A stretch of 64,000 bases of DNA, taken from Acanthopagrus latus. Taxonomy: Eukaryota; Chordata; Actinopteri; Spariformes; Sparidae. Within the stretch, counting starts at the first letter, position 1. The number at the start of each line of letters is the position of its first letter. The notes beneath the pieces are model-generated. The model was not told where the DNA came from. It searched no databases and was given only the letters and a program-made list of their open reading frames with translations. Of the stretch, positions 12,469 to 24,770 are shown in pieces. The position numbers and the translations under genes were made by a program. The stretch is from positions 6,594,497-6,658,496 of the forward strand of contig NC_051039.1 of the NCBI RefSeq assembly GCF_904848185.1. The letters are read 5' to 3'.

Positions 12469-14942
12469 TCAATGACGTCTCATTTTGACTTTGCGTCCTG
12501 AACTCTCCCGGTGTTTGTCAGAGTTTTGACCACGTCTCCAGTAGTTCTCTGAGCTGATGCTGTGACGACGGTGGCGCGACACTGACGGATGTCTGTTCTC
12601 CTCTTTGTCCATCTCTAGAACTCTCGGCCTGGTGGAGGAAAAAAAAACAAAAAAAAGATTGCGATGCCAAGTCAGATTCCAATCAACCAGGCGTTCTGCA
12701 GCTGGTGCAGACTGCAGCGGCCACACATGTGACTGGTTCAAGGAGATATGATCACATCATTCCGGTTTCAGCTGCCCTTCTCTGGCTACTGGGTAAATTT
12801 AGAATTGAATGTTAGATTTTATTGTCAACTTTTAAAGCTCTCTGTGGTCTCCATACTCCCGTATGAGCCAAGTTGTAACCTGAGGTTCTCTGATAAGACT
12901 CTGCTGGTTGTCCCAAAGTGTAGTTTGGTGACTACGACTGGTCTGGCTTTTGTTATAAATGCCCCCAGACTCTGGAACAGCCTGCTCGGGGACCTCACGA
13001 TGGCTGGTTTAGTAACTTTAAGGCTTTTTTAAGTTCTTATGGTTGCTGCTTGGTCTACGTGAAATTCCAGTTTTAGTGCTAACCTGCTGTTTTAATTGTT
13101 TTCTCTCACTATTCTGGTATTGTTTGCTTTGGTGGTCTTTGTCTGATGTTTCTGAACATAATTTCTCCTTTTATTTAATTCTATTGATATTAGTGTTGTA
13201 TATTTTGCATTATGTTGTGTTGATTATCATTTTACTTGCATATCTGTACAGTACTTGATGTTAAGATTCTTTATAAACAAACAAAGATTATCATTATTAT
13301 TCCTCACGTCCTGACTGATTGTAACACTGCTTTGTTATTGTAAAAATAACTCTGATACAGTCTCACTCTGCACGGATGTGTCTTTAGCCCTTTTAAGACT
13401 TGAAATGCGAAACACTACCGGCCTCATTAAGGCTTTGTGTTATTCAGATCAGGGTGCCCTTACAGCTTCATTGAGACATGGCAGAAGACTAACACAAAGA
13501 GCCACAACGCTCATGTGATATTTGAAACCTACTGCATGAGACAGAGTGGAAAGACAACACTGAGCTAAAGCTGTTTTTGATACCGAGAATGACGAGTTGT
13601 CTTTCACAGGCTGCCTCACTAATGAATTTTAAATCAATTTGCTTTTGAAGTCTTGATAACCATTGTGTGCATGAGAGACACATGCAAGTTCTTCCGTTCA
13701 CTGGCACTGAATGGTGGGACTCTGAGTTTGTGACCCTCGCAGCTCTTATTTGCTGTATGTAGGAGTTTTTGCTGGACATTCATTTATTTCATCCACGGAG
13801 ACGTCTACTGTGTCTGTATGTGTGGACGTATACCTGTGAGCAGCATCAGGGTCTGCTCTGCGATGTGACCGTTTAGCTTTCAGTGGAACGGGTCTCTCTA
13901 CAGGAGAAGAGCTGCCAGAGTCGAGTCGAGGAGCATCGGGTCTGGTCCTGGCAAAGAGAAGCGGGTGCATTAGAGGAGGAAATAAATGGATCATAGCAAC
14001 ATTTCAAACAAGACAGTTTCTTTGATAGAGTGATAGTATGTCAGCTCACTTTCTAAGGATGATAACTGCACGCCGCTCCTTGATGTCCTGAGGTCTGATG
14101 CAGTGGGTGATGTCGTCAGCAGCGTAACCACTGAGAAGGGAAGATGGTTTCAGTGACAGCCACACAAAAACAGCAGCTCAATCAGTGCATGACAGCAAAC
14201 ACACGCATAGTCACCTGAGTACTGTGACACTCCCTCTCCTCACAGGCAGGACGAACACCGGCTCAGACACCCTGATCGGCTTGAACTGGAAGCGGCAGCC
14301 GAAGCAGAGAGCGCTGTCGCTGAAGAAGGACACTGAGACGATGGGTCGTGCAAAGATGTGCAGGGGATCTACATGTGAAACAATGCAGCCACCTGGTTGG
14401 TAATCATTGATGACTGCACTGTTGACGAAACCCTCCGGGATCACGCCACTGGACACCAGACGCTTGATCACCAGCTCATGCACCCAGCTTGGGATCTCAT
14501 CCACCTCTCCTTTGCGGTACAGCCTCTCCTGACCCGGCCCACGCTTCTCCAGCTGGGATCCATACGTGTACCCCTCCCCGAAGAAGTACTTATTGCGGAG
14601 GGGTGCTCTGTCCACGGTGTGCTCACGGTAAAGTCCAGCATCTCCTTGAGCGACAACGTCGTCGATCTTCTCCTCGATGAGGGCGCACTCCTCCGGGGTG
14701 AAGATGTTCTTCTGCAGGATGCTGCTCCTCACCCGGTGGGCCTCCTGCTCCCGGAGCTCCGCGTTGTCATCGCTGTAATCAAACTCCTCGTCGTCGGACT
14801 CTCGATACTTGCGCTTCCGACCTTTACCGCTGCCGTTACTCGTCCCGTCCACGTATTTCTGTTTTTCCTCCTCTCTGTGTGGAGTCATGGATTTCAGCTT
14901 CTCCCTCAGGTCAGAGTATCCGCTGGCTGCCATGTCAGCCAA
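12469..14942 (-). CDS. alkbh5: RNA N6-methyladenosine demethylase ALKBH5
   Basis: This is an Fe(II)/2-oxoglutarate dioxygenase of the nucleus that oxidatively removes m6A from RNA. Four coding exons: 14942-14215, 14130-14050, 13947-13834, 12628-12469 (TGA at 12471-12469). They total 1,083 nt, 360 residues (human 394; the alanine-rich stretch of the human N terminus is missing). The start gives MADMAASGYSDLREKLKSM, like the human MAAASGYTDLREKLKSM; the second Met (residue 4) could also serve. The core includes EHTVDRAPLRNKYFFGEGY. The iron ligands appear to be H190 and D192 (HVDPLHIF) and H252 (THCIRPQDIKERR), with R263 as the 2-oxoglutarate arginine, all with the spacing of human H204, D206, H266 and R277. 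The tail ends ENYWRR...KVKMRRH as in other vertebrates. No defect seen. Confidence 0.95.
12735..13310 (+). mobile_element. Decayed LINE 3' end (L2/CR1/Rex-like) in alkbh5 intron 3
   Basis: In antisense to alkbh5, the plus strand encodes a worn reverse-transcriptase tail: LPFSGYWVNLELNVRFYCQL, then LPYEPSCNLRFSDKTLLVVP and NAPRLWNSLLGDL. These match the usual 'LHWLPV..RI.fKil', 'Y.P...LRSs....L.VP' and 'aPrLWNsLP..lr' boxes of this LINE tail. It ends in a short run of ATTATTATT at ~13290-13300, as elements of this kind often do. Several codons are lost, so it is inactive. Confidence 0.65.
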
Positions 14943-15700
14943 AACAATATGACCGGCGTAGTGCGACGTGAGCTACTAGCTAACAGTTAGCATGCATCAG
15001 CGCTGCATTTCAGAGTCGTTTTACCTCAGGCTGCTTAATATGAGCGGACTAGATGTCAAAAAGAGTCTCTGGAACTGGATACTGCTAGTTGGAGGGACAG
15101 CTCACTCTCACTTACAGCGGTGTCCAGCGTACACAAACAGCTAGCTACCATTAGCTAAGTTGCTCCGCCGCCCCTGTGTCTCTGCATTGAAACAGCACTC
15201 TGGTATGAAACCTGGCAGTATGTGGATGATATTACCGGGCGCGTACAAACAAGCAGAGCTGTGTTAAATGCTGCGTCGACACCACGCCACGCTCAGCCAC
15301 CGGAGAGGCTAACGACAGCTAGCCGGGGGTGGGGGGAGGTTGGCTCGGCTAGTTAGCTCAGCTAGCCTGGCTGGGTCTGTCCGTTGCCGCCTGGAAATAC
15401 CGACAAACCACGCAGCAACATTTCACATGTCGCCGCTAAATTCCAAACCTCGGTGCTCCGGAGACGTTTCCTCTCAGGTTTTTTTTTTCTTTATCTCCAG
15501 GAGTGAAGGAAACACATTCTTAAATCCGCACACGGCTCGAACCGCGGTCAGTTTACACTCTCGCAGCGCGTCTTCAGGAGAAAGGCTGAAAATAAACTCG
15601 TGTAAACTGCCACACGTCTGCGCATGCTCAGTGGTGACCTGCCAAAGTGGGGAGGGGCGGTCACGTGTCCTGGGCGGAAGACACTCAAATCCATATTTGG
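14943..15700 (-). promoter_or_regulatory. alkbh5: alkbh5 5'UTR and CpG-rich promoter region
   Basis: The interval immediately upstream of the alkbh5 ATG is richer in G+C and CpG than its surroundings and carries GC-box-like words and a CACGTG E-box at ~15661-15666. It has no TATA box in an obvious place. This fits a broad housekeeping promoter. The transcription start is not determinable by eye. Confidence 0.4.
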
Positions 15701-18065
15701 GAGGGCAGGCTGCTAATTCTGTCCCACTGACCTCTGATTTACTGCCATGAAGCTCACTTATGTTTGTCTCAGAGGCTGTGTTTACACTCCACTAATAACT
15801 CAACATTACTAATAACAAAAACTACATGTAAGTATTTTATTTATTTAGAAGAAAGTCGAAAAATGTCATTCGTATTTACCCTCTGTGGGGAGAAAACAGT
15901 GCAAATATACATTTATAAGATTCCTAATTCAAACAAGTATCTCAATATTTGTAAACAGATTTAAGCAAACCTTTTTTTGCGCAGAATTTATAAACCTTAC
16001 AAAACATTTCTGTCCATAACCCACCATGCATCAGGCCTAATGTCATGGTTCTGTGTCTTGTGGTGTCTTGTGTTTTGATTTCCATGCCCTCCTGTGTCCT
16101 TTCAGTGTCCTGTGTTCTTCCCTGTCTTTCCCTTCCTTCCTTCGTGTTGCATGTTTGTCTCCCTCTGTCTGTGTTCAGCTGACCAGTGTGCTGCTCATCA
16201 GCCAGAGTGTCCTCACCTGCTGCTCCACCTCACCTGTTGCTCCTCTTGACGTCAGTGTCAGTGCATATAGCCTTTGGCTTCCCTCTGGTGTTTGTTTTGT
16301 GTGCTTTCAGTTTTTGGATTTTGAATTTGCATCTGGTTCCACCTTAATTCCACCCCAAACGTAACACCTAACTGCTGTACACTCAAATATGTTTATGCAT
16401 ACTGTATTCAATGCTTTCCTTTATTTAGATCTGGAACAACTGGTCAATTAATTAGTCGACTGACATAAAAAAATTAACTGCTAGTTTTTTTTTTCATGAT
16501 TTCTTTGTTTTTAAACTGGCAATAGAGAAGTTTTCAGTTTCAGTGTATCATTATGTCGTAAATGTTGATTGCACAAAGCAATTGTGAATAATTAAACCAC
16601 TGGCAGGCAACTGTAAACATCACTATCGCTTCACAACTGTGTGTGCTACTGAGCACTCTGGGAAAGGAACATTAACTGGTGACATTTCTGTTTCTGTTAT
16701 AGAGTAAATGATTAAACAAACTCACATGTTGTTACTTGTCACTCCGAGGAAAATGGAAATGATCCAGTTATCTGCACAACCATCAATAATACCACCCGGA
16801 AATTCTGTGTGGAAAAGTTCTCTGATGCTACATTAATCTAGAATCATCGCTGTGTTATATAAGTGTAACCTGATTACTTTTGGGTTTGTGGTTTGGTCAG
16901 ACAAACAGGCAAACTGATGTCATTGCCTTCGGCTCTGGCGTCTTGTGATTGCCATGTTTTAGGCCTTTTGCTCTGTTCTGACATGTAAAATATTAGTTGG
17001 TCAATTTAGAAAATAATCTAATTGATTCAAATTGATCAAATTTACCAGAAGCTCAACTTTTCAAATTGCTTGTTTGGCCCAATGAATAGTCCAAAACCCA
17101 GAAGACATTGATTCAATATCATTGAAGATATTATTCAGGTCTTAAGAGCTGGAACAAGTGAATCTTTGGCACTTTAGCTTAAAAGAAACAATTGAATAGG
17201 AATTCTGAATTTAGATTTTTTTTTTACCAACTAATTCAGTAATCAGTGGTTTAATTGCCACAATTATTCACATTTTTCAGGCATTTTAGAGATTAAACAA
17301 TTAGATTGAAAATGAAAAAAATATCGCTGATGCAAACAAAGGTATTTGCCTGAGACACTGTTCATTAAAATATTTCAAGGGCTGTTTTTATTATAGAGGT
17401 GATATCAATGAAAACATTTCACATACTGATACATTTTCATACCAAATACTTGTTTGTACAGTTTATTGATTGTAATCATTTAGTGCAGAAGTGCTTGTAT
17501 CTTTCTCTTAAGATTTGCATATTTTATTTTGATAAAACATTATTTACAAAACAGGAAAATTTGATGCATTAATTGACTGAATGAGACAATTTTTTTGTGC
17601 ATTGTTTACAGATGACAGTATTAATAAAAAAATAAAAAAGTATGTTACATGAGTTATAAAACGCTGACAATGCACAGGCCTATGATGATTCCTCACAGTA
17701 TATTAACAGCTTCTGTACAGATAAAACATATTAAATGTTCAATCAATTAATCTACATTAATATGTGCAAATATAAATGTGTCAACCTGAAAGAAACATGA
17801 ACTCATAATGAAGAAATTTTCACTGTATCTGGGATGTATTTTGTTCGGTAAATGCAGTAACACAGTCAAGTATAAGTGAGACTGACTCCAGGGAACAATT
17901 ATGCATTCAATATCGTCTATGTGTGTGTGAGACACAAACACCTGGAGACAATAAGAGGTAGGCAGTTTATAAGGGTTTCATCTAATGTCTGTATGTGTGT
18001 GTGTGTGTGTGTGTATCTGTGTGTGTTCATCAGAGTGTGTGCGTAGGATTAATCACGAGCTCGTG
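15701..18065. other. Intergenic region and probable myo15a 3'UTR
   Basis: No coding exon recognised. On the minus strand, after the myo15a stop at 18066, AATAAA signals occur at 17528-17523, 17467-17462 and about 17392-17387, so the myo15a transcript probably ends near 17350-17510. A copy of a dispersed repeat lies at 16590-16704 and a TG microsatellite at ~17994-18014. The pyrimidine-rich stretch at 16040-16350 looks like repeat-derived sequence but I could not place it in a family. Confidence 0.45.
16590..16704 (+). repeat. Dispersed repeat, copy without SINE insertion
   Basis: The stretch AATTAAACCACTGG...CACTATCGCTTCACAA...GTGTGCTACTGAGCACTCTGGG matches the two flanks of the SINE at 19115-19294 (flanks 19081-19114 and 19295-~19371). 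Here the two halves are joined without the SINE. The repeat family is unknown to me. Confidence 0.7.
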
Positions 18066-21000
18066 TTATAACATGGTGATTTCGCTGGGTGGCAGGGTGA
18101 GTCTTTTATCCCGCACAGACATCATGTTTTCCACCTGCATGGCGATGACTCGACACAACTCCAGGCCCTGCAGACAAAGACACAGTAACATAACAACTGG
18201 AAAAATGATCGTGTGTGGCCGCCGCAGAGTGTCCTTATCTGTGTTTGCATAATACCTGCTCCAGCTGCAGCTGAATGACCTTCTGTGTGCTAATGTCGCC
18301 CAGGGTGAGGTCTACGTATGGGTAACTCGTCCCAGCAGTGGGCCTCTGGGTGCGGCTGGACTGTACCTCCACCAGGGGGACCACTGACATCAGCTCCTGC
18401 GCCACAGAGATCAAACAATACAACAACTGTCTCACTGAAACTATGTGACTCGGCTTCTGTTTCAGTCACGATGAGATGAATCATATCAGCACTTGACGAC
18501 TGTGATTGTGTGTGTGTGAGTGTGTGTGTGTGTGTGTGTGTGAGTGCGGGTCCTTACGTGTGTATTTTTGTGCAGGAAGTGGAGGCCGTGTTGATTGACA
18601 GCAACAATACAGGGGGCGTAGAAGGTGGTGGAGCTGCTGCTGTGGATGTAGAAGAACGAGGAGCCGAACATGGGGAACGCACTGATCAGGCCTGCACAAA
18701 GACAGAATTTAACAAGAGTGAGCGCTCACTGTCACATTTTTATTCTTTGGGGGAGACAGACGGACAGACGAAATGAAAACAATACCAGATGGACCGGAGT
18801 GGAGGGAATGACTGGAGCCCTCTCCTTCTTCCTCCCTCTCTAGTTCTGTCACTCTTGTTTGGAGCATTTTCACTTTGGCATTACTTTTGATGAATTACGC
18901 ACCTGTAGAGTTTAATGACTGTGTCTTTCACGTACTGACAAAAATCTGTCCGCTGACAGACAAACACCTGAAAAAACAGAATTGCTTCTATGTTTGGTGT
19001 TTGGTGTCCTTAGGGACACATTTGTCATGATGACGCAGATACACACAGACTAACAAAGTAAAAACATTAGCCGCAGGCATAATTAAACCACTGGTACTCT
19101 GTAAACCTCACTATGAGGCACCGCTTAGCTCAGTTGGTAGAGCAGGCGTCCCATGTACAGAGGCTTTGTCCTCGCTGCTGTGGCCCCAGGTTTGAGTCCC
19201 TGCCTGGGGCCCTTGCTGCGTGTCTATCCCCCTCTCTCTCATCCTGTTTTCTGTCATATCTTGAGCTGTATCAATAAAGCCTAACAAAAAAACAATCGCT
19301 TTACAATTTTGTGTGCTACCGGGCACCCTGGGAGGGGAAGACTAACCGGTGATTGATTTCTGTGATAGGCTGGAAAAAGCTGGTTAAGATTATTTTACAG
19401 AAATGTTGGTAAAAGTATTTTTATATTGCGCTGGCAATAAGCCTCTGTTTTGTTAATCAGGCTTCTGGGGATATGTGCAAATAAGAAGTATACTGGGGAG
19501 TGTTGCTAAGCCGCTGCTCTGGGAAGAAAATTTGGTGCAGTGTTATTTTAAATTACTTTGGTTGCATCTTAATATCAAAACCAATCAGAGACTTTGCGGC
19601 CCTGTTGAGGGTTGGCCAAACTCACAATTCATTCGGTCCACAAGTGCCCTCAGTAGGACTTTCTGCAGACTTCCTGAGGGTCAGCTTGGGGTTCAGACTT
19701 CACTGATTTAATAACCCACAATTCATTGCAATACAGACGTGACATCGCCGAACGTATTATAATTGTGTAAAACAATCTGGTTATTAAAACACTGCTTCAA
19801 TCGTGTAGGCTGTAAATTATACACCACCACATCGTGGTACTGAACTATGATGCAGTCCAGGCTGTAGAGGTAATCAAAATGTATTTATTGATTTAATCTT
19901 TAGGCCTGTCCATCAATGGCTTCTATTAGCCTTGTAGTCTAACGCCCTCGCAGACATGATGTGATTATAGTGAAAATGTCACAGCAGATACGACTGAAGT
20001 CCGTGAGGGCTCAGTCCAGAAGTCTGGAGGAAGGAGATTTGAATGCAGGCTTGACAAATAATCAGCCTCCACCTCACTTTCTGTCCCTTAAACATCTGTG
20101 TCTGTATTTAGGTCAACATGGGCAATGTGGCAAATCAGTGAGCAGGAAAAGTTTTCTGACATTATAGCGTTTTTATATGATAATGATCTTTGTTTGTCAG
20201 TTAATGTATTTGCTGGATTTGCCAAAAAAGACATTACTGTCGACTAATTTGTAAGAAATATTGTTCTACAACTGGCTCTCCTAAAAAAATGTACCATATC
20301 ACAGCATATATTGATGCTGCGGTACAGAATTACATACACAGTGAGAGAGAAATGTAACCATAATAAACAAATAAATAGATCTAACCAGTTCAGCCCAAAG
20401 CCCCGACTTCATCTGTGGACACTCCTGTTGATATAAACAGGGATCTTACCCAGAAACTGCGCCCTGGCCTGGTGCGGGCTCAGGGCCTGCACTTGCTGCA
20501 TGTGCTGCGTCACCATGGTAACCCACTGCTGGGGCGGCTGCTTTTTGAAGAGAGGTGCGGCGATGTACTCCGATAATTCATGTCTGGAGGACAGAAAACG
20601 AGAAACAGAATCTTAGATTAACACTGCTCGGCTTCGCTCGATGATTTCTCAACGTTTGTCGGAATTATTTTACTCAGTGAGCTGTTCGGTTCTGCTGCCG
20701 GCGCTCGGTGTGGGTGGACAGAGACAGTGATAACAGCAGTAAGAGCCTGACAGGACAGGAGTTTTTACTGTTGAGAAAAATATACCGACACGCACTTTAA
20801 ACACAAGAACTACCGGGTGCATTCTGGTCTCTTCAACAGTGAGCATCTTCCTCTGCAGTTGTTGAACATAAGTTAAAAAAACCTGAAAATCAGGGGAAAC
20901 ATCTAAATAATAGAACATAAAACATTTAACAACAACACATGGACATAAATCTAATGGTCTTTCTAGTAAATGTGCTGAAACAAGTAAAATGGAATTGTTT

Positions 21001-23751
21001 GATTTTTTGGGAGACAATGTAATTCTACTTTATATTTTGGCCACAAATTGTTAACAAGTCTGATTGGTGTTAACAGGGAAATAGGAAACGTCTAATCCAT
21101 GATGACTAAAAAGTGTGAATATTTACTTAGAAAATGGACAATAATTACTTCAAGTGTAATCAAGAATGTGGAGGCAAAATGAAAGCCGAAAAAGAAGAAA
21201 ATGAAAAGCGTGGAGAAAATCTGAGGTGGTGTTGATTGTGTGAAATGACTGTGCTGTTTAAGGGAATGGATTAAATTAAGTAATTAGATTTTTTTGTATA
21301 CACACATTTTTCTTTTTGCATTTATTCACTCTTCTTGAGTTTGTTATTTCTGTTGTTGTTACTGCTCTGACTTACTCTCATCTGTAAACACAATCAATTA
21401 ACAGTCATGATTAAGTAAAGTGGCAGATAGTATAGAAACATGACCTCTATCTGTATCTGCATCTGTATATATTGCTGCATATCTACACAAGATAGTGCTG
21501 TACGAAAAAAGTAAAATGTTTAAATGTATGTTCTTTTTGGGTAAAACTTTATGATAACCATGATTAATAAATTATACATTTAAAGTAAATTATGCTTAAG
21601 TAGCAGTTGATCTTTACAATAAATTTTTAAAGGAGGTTACACTTCAACAATAGGATTCTTAGTTTAAAAAATCCATAGATCATACTCCAAAAAAACCATG
21701 AGGGGGTGATACACTTCAAATGTCCAAGTCAAGGAAGACAAAATATGCTCATTTCACTTTTATTTTGGCGCATCACAATAGATGAACGCTCACAGAGCTG
21801 TCTTTAGATCGCTCCACAGCCCAAATGATCAGATGTGCTGTCCTTTCATGATGTTTACAATGTTTATAAATGGATAATAAATACTGTGTAGTTCATCTAG
21901 AAACATTATTTGGATGGACGTGATAAAGTGATGTTTAGAAACAATTTCTAAATAAATGATTTATAAAGCACTAACTATTAAGTTTAATTAACTGTAAATA
22001 TACCATTTGTTAATGAGGGTTATTCTAAAGCATTACATCTTTGTGTTTTGTTTGAGAACTGTATTCTCCTCAGTATGACATGTGCCTTCTTGATGTGTGG
22101 AAAAAAATAAATAAGTAAACAGAGAAATGATCAATCTCTGAGAAAAGAGGCTGTATTGTCAAACACTCTGCCCTGTGGCAGACAATTTTCACTTGTTATT
22201 GTTTTCTCACATGCTGGGGATGAAGATGATGTCTTTCGCTCTGTGCTGCAAAGCTGCCAGTTTGGAGATCTGGTGGAACTGTTGATCGCTCACTTTTCCA
22301 TGTGGAAGAACGTTTAGCAGGCCTTTGCGGTAGTCTGGCAGAATCTGAACATGCACACAAACACAGTAACATAGCACACATGCACATGTAGGTCACATAC
22401 GTACATGTATGCTGAGTGTATGTGAAACACCACCTGCCGTACCTGGTTGTACTGCATGGCGACACACAGCTCGTTCTCGAATTTGAGGGGCTGAGTCCAG
22501 ATGACTCGTCTGAACCAGAAGCTGTAGTTGGCGTCCACTGACTCGGCCTCTGTCGCAACGTCCAGGATGTACTCGTGCTTGTTGAGCGGACGGACATTCT
22601 GACCTGGACACACCCACAAACACGTGTGTGTCAGCGAAATATTACCTTGAGTAAACTTACTGTAAGTGCACAAACCAACAAAGAATATAACATGGGTTCA
22701 GTCATATATAATGCAGAATTCTTACCCAAAAGATGAATTAAAAGACTCACTTGAAAACTTAATATTTTCTATAATGAAAGACCTGTCTGACCTCTAAAAT
22801 TAAATAAAACATACTGACACAAAACCCTAAAACATTGTGCTAATACTTGTATAGCCACATGTTGTGTGACCTGCTGTGCTTCTGAACACACGAGCACACG
22901 AGGAGAGCAGCTGCCAGCTGTTATCATGTGGAGATATTTAATGATAAGGGAGGAAAAAAACAAAAGCGACAACAACAGCATGAGTCTGTTGCAAGAGTCT
23001 GGAGTGAGTGCTTCACTACAAAACAAAAAAATCATCATTAAATCTTTCAGCTCTGAAACCTTTATAAGACTGAAAGAGGCGGAGTGTTGTGCAACTGAAC
23101 GTGACAAAGCTGCACAAGCAATTCGCACAATAACAAAAGCTTCATTCAGAATGAGATGAAGCACTACTGTACATATTTATTAACTTATGGGATATAAAAA
23201 TGTGACAATGTGGACAGCGTTGTGATATCAGTATAAGAAATGAAAATGATGATGGTGATACCAGGAACTCTCTCATGATTTAACCATGTCAGCACCAACC
23301 TGACTCATGAGGGACTTTCTCCCACATCTAGAAACCAGAGATCAGTCTGACATGTGATCTGTGAGTGGATCTGCCTCACTGACAACAACAAGAGGATCGA
23401 CCGTTGTGCTCTGATACGTCCTTTAATGTGAGTTAGAGTGTGAGAGACGGAGAAACAGACGTCTGCAAGCACACCTCTGTTGGTGACTAAAAATATGGCG
23501 TACTCCTCCATGGCTTCCAGTCTGTGCAAACCCATCTCGTAACACAGCTCCTCAATCACCTCCAGGGCAATCTGAAAAAAACACAACACACACAAACACA
23601 CAGAATTATTACAGCAGTTTCCTCACAGACACCAGGGGTCCGGAATTGCCAACAGTGCAGGCTGAACACTCACGGAGCACGTTTTGATTTTCGCATGACG
23701 CTCGATGCCTCCAGGAAAGAGAAACAGCTGACGTTTTGAGCTACGTCCCGC
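18066..23751 (-). CDS. myo15a: myo15a C-terminal FERM domain and PDZ ligand (coding exons 67-74)
   Basis: Exons 23751-23674, 23571-23475, 22603-22443, 22344-22211, 20583-20450, 18691-18558, 18396-18256, 18167-18066. Landmarks: AGRSSKRQLFLFPGGIERHA, IALEVIEELCYEMGL, FWFRRVIWTQPLKFENEL, LSPHQARAQFL, MFGSSFFYIHSS, SSRTQRPTAGTSYPYV and LQLEQGLELCRVIA. The protein ends LTLPPSEITML (human LTLPPSEITLL). Thr-x-Leu at the end is a class I PDZ ligand, used in mammals to bind whirlin. Confidence 0.93.
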
Positions 23752-24737
23752 CTGAGGAAGTACGAACACACACTCTAGTTTATATTGTACACATACTGAT
23801 TTTTAAGGACCTTAACACTCCTAAACCTACACATATACAGAGGCAGCAAAAGTATTCAGGTAGAGGTAGAAACACTTGTGTGTCTTTTATGGTGTTTCAT
23901 CTTATTAGGTTAGCTGTTGTGGGTGATACACACTGATCTTGTGATTTTGGGAGGGATATGTGCAAAAACGCAAAATAAAAATAACAAATAATTCCCCTCA
24001 AACACATTAAAACTAGTAAGTAATCAGCCTGTTTGGTATGTAAGGAGAAGAGAGAACATGTGTTAAAATGCAGGGAGTAAAGGTAAAAAGTTGCAGAGAC
24101 CAAAGTACAGTACTACGTAAGTACAGTAAGAAAGTACTGGTACTTCGTCATCAGGCACTGACCATCATGGCCTTCAGCTCCATGCTGTTGGGTGGAACAG
24201 TGCGACCACCGTACTGAAACGTCTTCTTCAGATTCTGCTCACATGCTTTAGCGATGCCTGTTAAAAGAAAACATTACATTTTGTTGGCTTTGCTAAAATG
24301 TACAGCGGGTTTACTCCTGTGTGTGTGTGTGTGTGTGTGTGTGTTTCATACCCTGATATTGTGCCCCGGCGCTGCGAGAGGCCTGCTGCAGGTGTTTGAG
24401 CAGGAAAGGCTTGAGGACTTCAGAGCAGCGATGGAAAGCAGTCAGGATGTACAGCAGCCTCCAGCCTCGCTGACAACTATCACTGTACAACACACACACA
24501 CACGCACACACATGCACACACACACACACACACACACAGACTCAGGCTTACTGTGTGTTGGTTTGTGGTGTGTATGTTTGTTAATGTGTTAAAGCTGACT
24601 TACGGTTTGGAGCTGGTGTTAGCAGTAAGCTGTTTGAGGAGTTGGCAGTAAGCCTCATCCCTCATCAAGGTGAACTCTCCTATGAGCTGAGGGGACGACC
24701 ACACACCACACACACACACACATGCAGGCATGCACAC

Positions 24738-24770
<33 letters not shown>

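Noticed and set aside
14397..14990. 197-codon plus-strand frame
   Set aside because: Antisense of alkbh5 exon 1; the minus-strand protein is clearly ALKBH5.
16040..16350. Possible retroelement related to 46681-46830
   Set aside because: Both contain pyrimidine-rich stretches and a TCATG(G/A)TTxTG word, but I could not line up more than short words, so I do not call them one family.
19118..19210. tRNA gene
   Set aside because: A and B boxes are present but about 50 bases apart, no cloverleaf can be closed, and a non-tRNA body with A-rich tail follows; it is the head of a SINE.
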